Assembly: GCA_903826405.1 (NCBI GenBank)
Contig: CAIKEH010000055.1
Coordinates: 62,001-126,000 of the forward strand
Direction: 5' to 3'
DNA: 64,000 bases
Origin: an uncultured bacterium
Lineage (GTDB): Bacteria > Bacteroidota > Bacteroidia > Chitinophagales > Chitinophagaceae
A program made the translations under genes and the position numbers. The notes beneath the pieces are model-generated. The model was not told the origin of the DNA and searched no databases. It saw nothing but the letters and a program-made list of their open reading frames with translations. Numbering within the stretch: the first letter of the stretch is position 1; each line of letters opens with the position of its first letter. This document shows positions 33,624 through 42,442 of this stretch, piece after piece.

Positions 33624-36023
33624 TCAACGGCCGTTCCGTATCAACCAGATATCGGTCACGCGGGATTGCTGCCTCCAGTTGATGTCATCTTCATTGATAT
33701 CTTCAAAACTGACCTGGATCTTGCGGTCCCGTATGAGTTCCTTCGGAACGGGGAACTCCTTGATCTCCCCCATTTTTTTGCCATATATGGATGGATCGAC
33801 ACGCTTGCCATTGACTTTGAGACGGCATTCGCCGAGACCGGCGACCCGGATCTTGTAATTTGAAGCGGTATCCAGACCATTGTAATCTATCGATACGGGC
33901 CAACGCATGTTAGTCAGCCACGATTGGCGCAACTTGTTGCCCAGAGGATCGGACCAGTCGAATCCAGGATTATCCTGTTTCCGCATGAGCGGGTCCGTTA
34001 CCCAGCTTTCCACCCTCGACACATGCGGAGACTTGGCCACATTACCTATGTCGTCATAATAGCTGCCCGGACCGGGATGTTCCCATGTCGCTATCTCTAC
34101 CAGCGACTTTACCTTCTCCGCTTCCGTCTTGTACTTCAACGAATCGAATCTGTCTTCCATCCATCTGCGGTTGTTGAGCGGATAGTCTATGAAATCCAGT
34201 ACCGCTCCCCTTTCCAATCCCGATGCCTGGTATTTCTTGACGCTGGTCTGCAAGCCGATGGATCGGAAAAGGGTGTCACATAAGCCGATTATCCTCTTAC
34301 GATATGCCGCACCTGCGGGATGGCTTGTTGCTGCATCGAGTATCTCACGGGCTTTCTTCATGGCGTTCGCTGTACCGATCGCGGAGGCATTTTTCAAAAC
34401 ATCATTTGCTTTTTCTTCCAGACCGGATTCATATATTCCACGTGTTCTCACGTATGCATCGTAATTGGAGCGCAGCAGGTACATCTGCCATCTCCAGTTT
34501 CCGTGCAGTGCGGGGTAACGTTTTTCCATGCGATCCCATGCCAGCCAGGTGGCGTTGATGCCGCCATTGGTCTCGGCTGGCCCTTCCCAGTTGGATTCGA
34601 GCGCCAGCAGGCCATCGGCACCCTCTTCCCTCAATTCGGAATGAAAGAAGAAGTTGGCATAATCCATCATCGCTTCCCTTTCCGTGATGTTGCGGTCCCA
34701 GGCGAGTCGTGTCCACATGATCTTGTTCGCATCATCATGCACGCCATCGGAGTAGGAAATGAATCCATCCATATAGGGTTCAAGGAAACGATATAATGCT
34801 GTATAGTGTTTCGGACGCGGATTCACGCTTTCGCGTCCCAAGGTGAAATTGAAGGATGGGTCCCACCAAGGTATGGGGAAATCGCAGCGAACGTTGTGGG
34901 TTAGATCGGGATAGTAGCGCAGTTTGTAGGAAGCGGGTAGTGCCGCTCTGGATTCTTCCACCATGGGACTCGACGGACCGGTGACCAAGCCACCGAACCA
35001 TTCGGGTTTCTGTTCCTGAATATATCGGTAAACCGTTTGGCTTTGAGCGGGAGTGAATCCCTGCAGGGAAAGCCAAATTGCAGCACGGGGGTGATATTTT
35101 TTCAGCAGCAGAGCGACATCTTTCAATAGGGGCCATACGGTTTCAGGCGGATTGTCGCCGGGATCACCACCCGGAAAGAAAACGCCATCCAGGCGGACAG
35201 ACATCTTGCAGATCTTTTCCATCTGGTCCAGATATTTCCTTCTCTTTGCAGCATCTTTCAGATCGAATTGTGCAGGTACCCACATCCAATATTCCAGTTC
35301 ATACTTGTCGCAGATTGCACTGATCTGCGCATTCATCTCATCGGGATCCATCTTGAAGTGCGGACTTCTGGTTTCGTCGAAAATGGGTATGCTTTCTATG
35401 CTGTTGCTTCCGAAAATGACCAGCTCACGGATATATTGTTCGAATTGAGCGACCGTCCAGGCGTCATAGGAGTTTGCGGTATTGCGATAACCCAGTTGAT
35501 GTCCACGCATGGTTTTGGAGGGTGCCGTGGAAATGGCAAGGTCCTCGGTCATGCCCACTGCCCAGGACTTGTATTGGATCTTCCGCAGCAGGTGGCCAGC
35601 ACCGTAGAGAACGCCTTTGCCATCATAACCTTCCACCACGATGACCGTTCTGTCGCGGAGTTGCTGCGAAGCGATCCGAAAGGCTTCGGTTTTGGGTATG
35701 AGCACAGGCCCATTGATCGGCGATAATTCTTTGCGCTTAGGGTCGGATGCTTTGGCCAGCAGAATGATATTCCCCGATGCGGGCCATTGCGAAGTGATAT
35801 TGACTTTCATGCCTGTCCGTTTCCCAATCTCCTCTGAAAGCATCACCGATGCTGACTGTTCTGCCTTGGAAAGTGTTCCCATGCTGGTCACGATGTGCAG
35901 GTTGGTCAGGTAATGGACCTGTGCGATTGTAGATGAGCAGACTAAGATGGCAAGTGATACAATGGACGACAGGATCCATAATTTCTTCCTATTCAGTGTG
36001 GGAGCAGGGAGATCATTTTTCAT
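33624..36023 (-). CDS. Large exported glycosidase-like protein, paralog B
   Basis: This 799-residue protein has a signal peptide ending in STIAQ. Like the protein at 19.7 kb it has an N-terminal alpha/beta domain (LSEEIGKRTGMKVNI, VEGYDGKGVLYGAGHLLRK), then RGHQLGYRNTANSYD, QFEQYIRELVIFGSNSIE, VFFPGGDPGD, RYYPDLTHNVRCDFP, GRESVNPRPKH and FISYSDGVHDDANKIMW, a helical part and a C-terminal beta-sandwich with ITDIWLIRNGR-type end. The two proteins share the order and spacing of all these motifs but are clearly diverged. Conserved acids (Asp of GGDPGD, Glu of GRE, and Glu or Asp of SYS[ED]G) could be catalytic. Family and substrate are not named here. It stands alone. Confidence 0.75.
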   Translation of the reverse strand: MKNDLPAPTLNRKKLWILSSIVSLAILVCSSTIAQVHYLTNLHIVTSMGTLSKAEQSASVMLSEEIGKRTGMKVNITSQWPASGNIILLAKASDPKRKELSPINGPVLIPKTEAFRIASQQLRDRTVIVVEGYDGKGVLYGAGHLLRKIQYKSWAVGMTEDLAISTAPSKTMRGHQLGYRNTANSYDAWTVAQFEQYIRELVIFGSNSIESIPIFDETRSPHFKMDPDEMNAQISAICDKYELEYWMWVPAQFDLKDAAKRRKYLDQMEKICKMSVRLDGVFFPGGDPGDNPPETVWPLLKDVALLLKKYHPRAAIWLSLQGFTPAQSQTVYRYIQEQKPEWFGGLVTGPSSPMVEESRAALPASYKLRYYPDLTHNVRCDFPIPWWDPSFNFTLGRESVNPRPKHYTALYRFLEPYMDGFISYSDGVHDDANKIMWTRLAWDRNITEREAMMDYANFFFHSELREEGADGLLALESNWEGPAETNGGINATWLAWDRMEKRYPALHGNWRWQMYLLRSNYDAYVRTRGIYESGLEEKANDVLKNASAIGTANAMKKAREILDAATSHPAGAAYRKRIIGLCDTLFRSIGLQTSVKKYQASGLERGAVLDFIDYPLNNRRWMEDRFDSLKYKTEAEKVKSLVEIATWEHPGPGSYYDDIGNVAKSPHVSRVESWVTDPLMRKQDNPGFDWSDPLGNKLRQSWLTNMRWPVSIDYNGLDTASNYKIRVAGLGECRLKVNGKRVDPSIYGKKMGEIKEFPVPKELIRDRKIQVSFEDINEDDINWRQQSRVTDIWLIRNGR

Positions 36024-36213
36024 GAATGTCAGATTGATGATTTGTTTCCGGAAAGTGTATGATGCACATGATGGATTACATCAGGTATAAATATGAAAAT
36101 ACTGTTTTTGGGGAAATTAAATCCTGAAACAAACACGCTTGATTCAAGGCCGTAAGCAGATTGAACCTCGGAAGGATCTGGTGCCGGTTAATAATGGTAA
36201 AGAGTCGGAAACG

Positions 36214-36241
36214 ACAAGTGCGGCTTTTAGGCCGCACTTGT
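36214..36241 (-). terminator. Probable hairpin terminator
   Basis: An 11-base perfect inverted repeat (ACAAGTGCGGC / GCCGCACTTGT) with the 6-base loop TTTTAG lies 31 bases beyond the stop of the first DUF1254 gene. No clear T-run follows on either side, so termination is inferred from stem strength and position. Confidence 0.5.
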
Positions 36242-36272
36242 CAACTTTGATCGAATGTATAGTATGGAAAAC

Positions 36273-37775
36273 TTATTTGATCTCCATGATGTCTTCGAGT
36301 TGCCAGGTCTTGTCAAAATATTTCTCGCTTGGACCATAAAATCTGAAGTAAGGGAACCAGCCCCTACCTGGAATGGTTTTGATGTAATTCTTGTTCGAAC
36401 TTGCGGGCTTGGTTGGTCCAAAGAAAACATCAACAGAGCCGTCAGCATTCTTGTCGATATCTTTTCGGGAAGAGATGTCCGCTGATCCCTGATCGGTCAC
36501 CACAGGGTAGCGCGTTACGTTGTCATAAAGGGTGATGGACCAGAATTGACGCGCTGGAACGTCGGCCGGGATATGGATCTTGTAATTCTTTGAACCCTCC
36601 AGCCAATGGCCGTCCTTGTCTTTTGATGTTTCCAGATAGGCCTGTCCGAAACCAAGGATCCTACCTTGCATACCCGTACTATTACCTATCGCTTCATAGA
36701 ACCAAGAAGCACGTTGATCGACCTGGGTGTAATTGCTGTCTTCCTGATTGAGTTCAACCATATTTGCATATTCCCATTTCTTTCCTTCCCATACTTTTGC
36801 TCCTTTGAAGCGTTTGTCATAGGCATTGGCACGGGCGGTCAGTTCACCAACCATGGCGGCATCATTGAGGATCTTCGTCATGCGGGCATCCGGATTGAAA
36901 GGTTTACCTTTTTCAATACCCAGGGAAACAAGCATGGAATAGATGACACGGTCACGAGTTTGGACAGGTTCCGCGTTAAGTGCTTCGGCGACTAATTTAA
37001 AATATTGAATATCTGTAGGGTGAGCCGATGTCCAGGGCTTTCCAGCTACAGGAACATAATTGGTAGGAGCGGGTTTGGCCCTGTCTGCCCAGGCATATAT
37101 TTTATGTTGGCGAACAGTCTCCTCTGCTTTTTTGGGTTCGGGGTCAAGTCCACGGGTGCCGAACCATACTTGGGCGGTCGGGGACTTGAACACGCGGTAA
37201 CCCGGTGCCTTCACATCTGGTGAACCTGGAGGAAGGATCAAATATTTGCCACCAGCTCCTTTGTCGGGGCCAGTCTGTCCAATATCAGTGATGGGTTGTT
37301 GCCAAAGGTCAAGTACTCCTCCTGCGATCAGGCCTGCAGGAGCTTCCACTACCAAAGCACCTTTCTGGGCAAGGTCCCAGAAACTGAAGGCATACAGGGT
37401 GGTGATATTGGGAGTCAACATTCCTTTCTTGTCGTTCAAGTCGAAAAAGAGCGACACCTCGCCATCTTTCACACCTATCTGATCACGCTGAGCCAAGTGA
37501 AGGGCATGAAATCCTACCATGGGAAGTGCCCAGTTGTGAACTTGACAGGCTCGTTGAAAATCCCGCTCATCGTATAGCCGATTGATGGCATCTTCGGCCG
37601 GATATCCACTTTCCAAACGGAAATCACCGAGGCGGGTCGCAACACGGTCAGCATTGGTGTAAGAAGATGTCTGGCTGGCTGAAACAGAATCCTTGGTCAC
37701 ATTGCCTCCATTGCCGTTGCAGGAAGTAAAAGTAATGGAGATCAGTAAGGCGGGAGTGATGAAAAGTAAGCGCAT
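36273..37775 (-). CDS. DUF1254/DUF1214 lipoprotein, copy 1
   Basis: This 500-residue lipoprotein has the signal LLFITPALLISITFTSC. The N-terminal DUF1254 part has WALPMVGFHALHLAQRDQIG and PNITTLYAFSFWDLAQKGALVVEAPAGL. The C-terminal DUF1214 part has WYEAIGNSTGM-type sequence, then DVPARQFWSITLYDNVTRYPV and NKNYIKTIPGRGWFPYFRFYGP. This two-domain layout is typical of the family, whose function is not established. A sibling gene lies 77 bases upstream on the same strand, and sequence identity between the two seems low. The usual C-terminal signature P(G/A)xGWFxxLRxYGP is kept. Confidence 0.9.
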   Translation of the reverse strand: MRLLFITPALLISITFTSCNGNGGNVTKDSVSASQTSSYTNADRVATRLGDFRLESGYPAEDAINRLYDERDFQRACQVHNWALPMVGFHALHLAQRDQIGVKDGEVSLFFDLNDKKGMLTPNITTLYAFSFWDLAQKGALVVEAPAGLIAGGVLDLWQQPITDIGQTGPDKGAGGKYLILPPGSPDVKAPGYRVFKSPTAQVWFGTRGLDPEPKKAEETVRQHKIYAWADRAKPAPTNYVPVAGKPWTSAHPTDIQYFKLVAEALNAEPVQTRDRVIYSMLVSLGIEKGKPFNPDARMTKILNDAAMVGELTARANAYDKRFKGAKVWEGKKWEYANMVELNQEDSNYTQVDQRASWFYEAIGNSTGMQGRILGFGQAYLETSKDKDGHWLEGSKNYKIHIPADVPARQFWSITLYDNVTRYPVVTDQGSADISSRKDIDKNADGSVDVFFGPTKPASSNKNYIKTIPGRGWFPYFRFYGPSEKYFDKTWQLEDIMEIK

Positions 37776-37852
37776 GAAGAGAGTGGTTTAATATGAAGTT
37801 GATTTTTTACGAAACGGTTCTCTGAATAGGCCGGGCGAATTGATTTTACCGT

Positions 37853-39304
37853 TTACTTGGCCTTGGTCAGTGGGGGAACCTTCCAAGATCCGTTGAGGAT
37901 CTCCTGTTTCGGCCAATAGACTCTCAATACTACATAGAAAGGCCCTTTTGGTGCGGGAAGCCAATTGGATTCCTTTGCTTTTCCCGGTGATTCGTTCTGG
38001 ATGAGCAAAGTGAGGCCTCCATCAGGATCCTTCTTCAGTTGTGGCAACATGGGAGAATTGATCAGATATCTTTTGAGTGGGTTTTGGGTGAGCAACATGT
38101 TTGGAAGTTCGTACATGGTGGCGGACCAGAACCCATTAACGGGGGGCAACTTGCCTGGTGCGAAATGCAACGTGTATTTGTTGGCGGATGCATCGAGAGG
38201 CTTACCTTCCTCGTCCGTGAAGTAGATCGGGTATTGAGCCTCTTCGCGTGAGTTGCCATAAATGCCCAAGAGATCACCCACGAGACGGTACATATAATTG
38301 TTCTTAAGGAATTCACGGGTGCCAAAAACATCACCGGAAAGGAGTTCTTTCCTGTCCACCTTGCCCTTTATCTCGGCGAATTCCGCCCAGGCATCCGCTA
38401 TACCTTGATGTATTGCGGCCCTGATCTCTGGAGTCCAGGAGGCTGTATCGATCTTTTTACCTGATCCGATTCCCAATTTTGCGAAGCGAGTCATCAATTC
38501 CGTTTCGGATGGATGAGGAGGGCAGAATTGGAGTTGGAAGTTCAGGATGTTGAAGAATTCAAGGGAGGACTTTTGTTCCTCTGCACCCAAGGGCTTGATG
38601 AAGTTGATGCTTGCAGCCGCCGCAGGCGCTGGCTGGCCGAGGAAGGACGAAAGTGTCTGCACTTTGTATTTGGCCTGGATCTTCTTGACGTTTTCCAGGT
38701 CGGAGGGATTGTACAGTTGGGTTCGGTACAAAGCATAGGCGAATTGTGTTTCGCAATGGATCACCTTCTTTATCCCTTTTGGTGCGTCCCCCTTCCAATC
38801 AGGACCGGCTATCAGAAAACTGCCTCCATCATTGCCTGTAGTGCGACTACCGATATAGTCGAAGTTATGTGTATAGGCATCGATAAGCTGGATGCTGAAA
38901 TAGCGATTTTTCTCGAAGACAGGTATGGTCAACACAACGGGTTCGGCCCGAAGGTCCAAACCCAAGTTGCCATAGGGGGTGTCCGAATTGGGCGTCTGCA
39001 TGGTCTTGTCATCCGGAGTGGATACCCGCTGATTATTATAAAGGACATTGTACGGGTTCTTGTATTCCGTATTATCCTGGGCCACGAAATAGGAATACTG
39101 AATCCGGTAATTGTCCACCACAGGGAAACCATAAATGAAAGCCTCTTTGGCTATGGCGCGGGCTTGCTCCGGATTAATTTCCCCAGCGGTGGGGTTTTTT
39201 ACCGTGTTGCTGGAGTCTATTCCTGCCTCCGTTCCTTTTCCTCCGCCACAGGAAAAAGACAGGAAAATACATGTCGAAAGCATTAAATAGAGTATACTAC
39301 GCAT
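37853..39304 (-). CDS. DUF1254/DUF1214 lipoprotein, copy 2
   Basis: This 483-residue lipoprotein has the signal YLMLSTCIFLSFSC. Conserved stretches are IAKEAFIYGFPVVDNYRIQYSY, TPNSDTPYGNLGLDLRAEPVVLTIP, RYFSIQLIDAYTHNFDYIGSR, NGFWSATMYELPNMLLTQNPL and PKGPFYVVLRVYWP. This copy has the standard DUF1254 N-terminus with the GFP motif, which copy 1 replaces by a different sequence. It is the upstream gene of a likely pair with copy 1. The next gene upstream (155 bases) encodes a membrane AraC-type regulator on the same strand, which may control the pair. Function unknown. Confidence 0.92.
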   Translation of the reverse strand: MRSILYLMLSTCIFLSFSCGGGKGTEAGIDSSNTVKNPTAGEINPEQARAIAKEAFIYGFPVVDNYRIQYSYFVAQDNTEYKNPYNVLYNNQRVSTPDDKTMQTPNSDTPYGNLGLDLRAEPVVLTIPVFEKNRYFSIQLIDAYTHNFDYIGSRTTGNDGGSFLIAGPDWKGDAPKGIKKVIHCETQFAYALYRTQLYNPSDLENVKKIQAKYKVQTLSSFLGQPAPAAAASINFIKPLGAEEQKSSLEFFNILNFQLQFCPPHPSETELMTRFAKLGIGSGKKIDTASWTPEIRAAIHQGIADAWAEFAEIKGKVDRKELLSGDVFGTREFLKNNYMYRLVGDLLGIYGNSREEAQYPIYFTDEEGKPLDASANKYTLHFAPGKLPPVNGFWSATMYELPNMLLTQNPLKRYLINSPMLPQLKKDPDGGLTLLIQNESPGKAKESNWLPAPKGPFYVVLRVYWPKQEILNGSWKVPPLTKAK

Positions 39305-39459
39305 ATGAATATGTTTAATGTATTAATCGGAGATCTTATATAAAGATGAGTGGGATTTTTGGCCAGAGCTGGTGGGTCAACGGATCAAAGGCATCATAGG
39401 GGGAAAGGGTATGCGGATAGGTGTGCATATTAATGCACAAGGGCGAAAGAGGCAGGTAC

Positions 39460-40719
39460 TTACGGTGTGGGATCCTGAATTTTCAGAAATTCCGAACAAG
39501 ATGAGTCTTGGTCAGCCATCTGATGCCTGCCGAAGAATTCCATAGGCGTCTTTCCGGTCTTTTTCTTCACCGCTGTAATGAAAGCTGTTCGGGAATTGAA
39601 TCCCACCATCTTTCCCTGGGCCTCGAGGGTATACTGATGGACCTCGGGTGAGTTTTTCAGCAATTGGTCTAGGTAGAGCACCCGGTGGTCATTGACCAGC
39701 TCATTGAAATTTTTTGCGTATTCCTGATTGATGAATGCGGAAAGCAGGTAGGCGGGAATCTCCAGTTCCTGGGCCAGATCCATGATCTTGTAGCCCTGTT
39801 TGAGATAGGGATGCCTTTGTGCAAAGTGGTTTTCCAGCATTTCCTTGTAGGATGTCATTATCTCAGGGGTCAGGTTGGTACGTTTTTGCTCTGGCTTGGG
39901 CTCGATCTCATCCTGCTCGGAGATGCTGATGGGCTGATCGGGGATGGAGGCTATTTTAGTCAGGCCATATAATATGTTTGGTTTAAGCAGCAGGTAAGCG
40001 GATACGAACAGGATCGTGAAGGATATGGTCATGATAATGAGCCTGTTCAGATCAAAATACCTCGAGATATGCAGAAAGGTCTCCACGAAAAGGAAAACGT
40101 AAGAGACGGACATGACCCCGGTGAAATAAAATAGCCAGTTATAGGTATCTCTGTTCTGATTCTCGGCTAGACCTTCTTGCAGGATACTTTTCTTCCATTT
40201 GAAAAGTAGCACGAATTGCGCTGCTGCCATCACCACTCCATAGACTGTTCTCAACAGGAATCCCCAGCCCAAGGGGAGCATTCCCTCCGGTTCGAGAGAT
40301 ATCTGTCTTTTGTCCTGCATGAAGCGATTGACCACAACGATCTTTTGTTGGGCATCCATCAGATAGAAAGGGGTCATGGACAGGGTCAGCAAAATAGCTG
40401 GAATAAAAAGGAGTAAATCTGTCCAACGCAATTGCAACTCCTTTTCCAAAACTGACCGGACATAGAGGAATGCAAAGGGTGGTACACAAACTGATGCCCA
40501 AACGAGTGACCTCCAAAAGTGGGGGTGTCGCAGAAAAAAATCGGTGTTGGTCAGGTTGAAATTGAGGCAGATGATGGAAGCGCAAAAGAGATAAGCTGCA
40601 AGCACTCTGGCCGAGAATGAATCTTTCTTATTGACGAATGAAAGCAGGCCTGCAACAATGAATCCGAGTAGGCTGATGAACAGGACAAAAATGAAATTCC
40701 AATCCGTGATCAGTTGCAT
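39460..40719 (-). CDS. Membrane-bound AraC-family transcriptional regulator
   Basis: This 419-residue protein has about seven membrane helices in its first 250 residues (FIFVLFISLLGFIVAGLLSF, VWASVCVPPFAFLYV, LLLFIPAILLTLS, LLFYFTGVMSVSYVFLFV-type) and an AraC helix-turn-helix domain in residues 290-400: YKIMDLAQELEIPAYLLSAFINQEYAKNFNELVNDHRV, and GFNSRTAFITAVKKKTGKTPMEF as the second helix pair. The layout fits the Bacteroidota class of 7TM-AraC sensors, which bind DNA from the membrane. It is likely to control adjacent genes, most plausibly the two DUF1254 genes downstream on the same strand. The inducer is unknown. Confidence 0.92.
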   Translation of the reverse strand: MQLITDWNFIFVLFISLLGFIVAGLLSFVNKKDSFSARVLAAYLFCASIICLNFNLTNTDFFLRHPHFWRSLVWASVCVPPFAFLYVRSVLEKELQLRWTDLLLFIPAILLTLSMTPFYLMDAQQKIVVVNRFMQDKRQISLEPEGMLPLGWGFLLRTVYGVVMAAAQFVLLFKWKKSILQEGLAENQNRDTYNWLFYFTGVMSVSYVFLFVETFLHISRYFDLNRLIIMTISFTILFVSAYLLLKPNILYGLTKIASIPDQPISISEQDEIEPKPEQKRTNLTPEIMTSYKEMLENHFAQRHPYLKQGYKIMDLAQELEIPAYLLSAFINQEYAKNFNELVNDHRVLYLDQLLKNSPEVHQYTLEAQGKMVGFNSRTAFITAVKKKTGKTPMEFFGRHQMADQDSSCSEFLKIQDPTP

Positions 40720-40937
40720 ATTTACCGGTTAAGTTTAGCTTACGCTCTAGTTTGAGGAATTCGTTCAGACGTGTAATTTATGATTTTGTCCGAACACGCA
40801 TAAAGGTTGGTAGACGTTCAAACGAAGTATTTGGTTGCCTGCATAAGGATTTTCGAAAAATGCTGGGCCTAAGGATAGGTGCCCGAGACTATTTTGTCCA
40901 TAAGTAATTATAAATCAATGTTATAGGATTCCTTATT

Positions 40938-41954
40938 TCACCTCAAATCAGATTTTCCACTTCCCCTTTGTTGCAGGAATCGCTTTCTTGCCAGGGCGGC
41001 AGTCTTGTGTTCACCAGTATGACTCCATCCGGGCGGCATGATCAGATAGAGGAATTTATTCCGGATACCAGGAGCCTTCCAAACATCTTTTGCCAATGCA
41101 AAGATCTCACCGAAATACATGTCCCGGAAACTGCTCCGATCGATCTCCCGGGTGATTCCGTATTCGACGGGGACTTCCTGCTTTTCATGTTCCAAAGTAC
41201 CGAAGACCCTATCCCAGATGTTGAGCAGGTTGCAAAAATTGGTGTCCATATAGATTGGGTTGCGGGCATGGTGGACACGATGGTGTGATGGCGTCAGGAT
41301 GATGTTCTTCAGGAATCCCATGCGTCCATCTTTCATGATGTTTTCGCCAACATGGATGAATCCCCCCCAAGTGCCATCGATGAACATGATGAGAAAAAGC
41401 AATGTAGGGTTGACTCCCGCCAGAATGCAGATGGTTGTTCTGATGAAATCGGCATATGGCGCTTCCAACAGGAAGTGAGCATAAGTTACGGACAGGTTCA
41501 TCGTCTCTGGCGCATGGTGTGTTGAATGTAGGCACCAGAAAAGTCTCACTTTATGGGCAAGATAATGGTAGATGAAGTGCGCGAACTCCCAAACGATGTA
41601 TCCGTAGATGAGCCAGTACCAGGTGAATCCTGACTGGAAGGGGGCGAATCCTTGAAAAGTACCCACGCACCAAGCGACCATGGCAATGGAAATGAACTGG
41701 CCCAGAAAACGGTTGAATACATACGTCAGGAACTGAACCTTATAGTCGATGACCTGGAATCGCCTGTACACCCATGCCCGAAAGAGTTCTATGATGAGCA
41801 ATACGGGAATCAGTGGCATCAAAGCATTCTGAATCCCTTGAAGTGTTTTGAGTGTAGAATAATCCCCGGACCTGAGCATGTCCAGGATCGGACCGATGCT
41901 CAGGAAATTGATCAGTTCATTGTACAGGGTCGTGAAGATGTTGAACGCAAGCAT
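40938..41954 (-). CDS. Sterol desaturase/fatty acid hydroxylase family protein
   Basis: This membrane protein of about 338 residues contains the di-iron histidine clusters of the family: FAHFIYHYLAHK (HxxxH), LHSTHHAPETMN (HxxHH), and TPSHHRVHHARNP (HHxxHH) with NLLNIWDRVFGTLE after it. At least four membrane helices surround them. It would hydroxylate or desaturate a lipid in the inner membrane. The ATG at 41954 is preferred. The frame is open further upstream to 42053, but that stretch contains a Cys-rich tail not found in relatives. It is divergent from the T9SS protein gene. Confidence 0.91.
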   Translation of the reverse strand: MLAFNIFTTLYNELINFLSIGPILDMLRSGDYSTLKTLQGIQNALMPLIPVLLIIELFRAWVYRRFQVIDYKVQFLTYVFNRFLGQFISIAMVAWCVGTFQGFAPFQSGFTWYWLIYGYIVWEFAHFIYHYLAHKVRLFWCLHSTHHAPETMNLSVTYAHFLLEAPYADFIRTTICILAGVNPTLLFLIMFIDGTWGGFIHVGENIMKDGRMGFLKNIILTPSHHRVHHARNPIYMDTNFCNLLNIWDRVFGTLEHEKQEVPVEYGITREIDRSSFRDMYFGEIFALAKDVWKAPGIRNKFLYLIMPPGWSHTGEHKTAALARKRFLQQRGSGKSDLR

Positions 41955-42442
41955 CGTGGATCGGATTGTTCTGCAAAAGATAAATAAAAAGGGTGAACAC
42001 CCCATACGATGATCGACGAGGATCAGCAATGTATCCAGAATGGGAAACCACATGTAGCCCTGCCGTCATGTACCTGGCAGGGTCAAATAGATTCATCCAA
42101 TTGTTCTTTATTTATGATCGTGTCCGCGGTGCCAACCATCGTCAAAATATGTGCAGTGGTCGAAAAACCGATTTGCCGGATGTTGAAGCACCAGTTCCCG
42201 ATAAGCTTAAGTTGTTGATGCTCAATTATTTTCAATGGATCTCGTCGAAAAAGACCGGAGTGTTCGTTAGATCCAAACTTGCATTTGCGAAGAGAGGGTG
42301 GTATTTTTACCCGTTGCCATTCCTCATAGGGATTGATGCTCATTCGAACAGATCCGCCCATCCTTCTGAAATTTCCTCCCTAAGATCCCCATCCTGAAAG
42401 CCTTCAGTGCTTTTCCGGTCCGTTACTCAAAACCACGAAAGG
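41955..42442. other. Divergent intergenic region
   Basis: 488 bases between the sterol desaturase-like gene and the T9SS protein gene. Open frames of up to 134 codons exist here, but none shows a family motif or normal signal. I regard it as non-coding with two promoters. No terminator or RNA was seen. Confidence 0.5.

Noticed and set aside
38513-39286. 257-codon open frame on the plus strand
   Set aside because: Antisense to the second DUF1254 gene, which has a lipoprotein signal and family motifs. The translation of this frame shows no recognisable domain.
42083-42361. Possible small gene on the minus strand in the divergent gap
   Set aside because: 92 codons with no signal, no motif and unusual composition. 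Probably non-coding.
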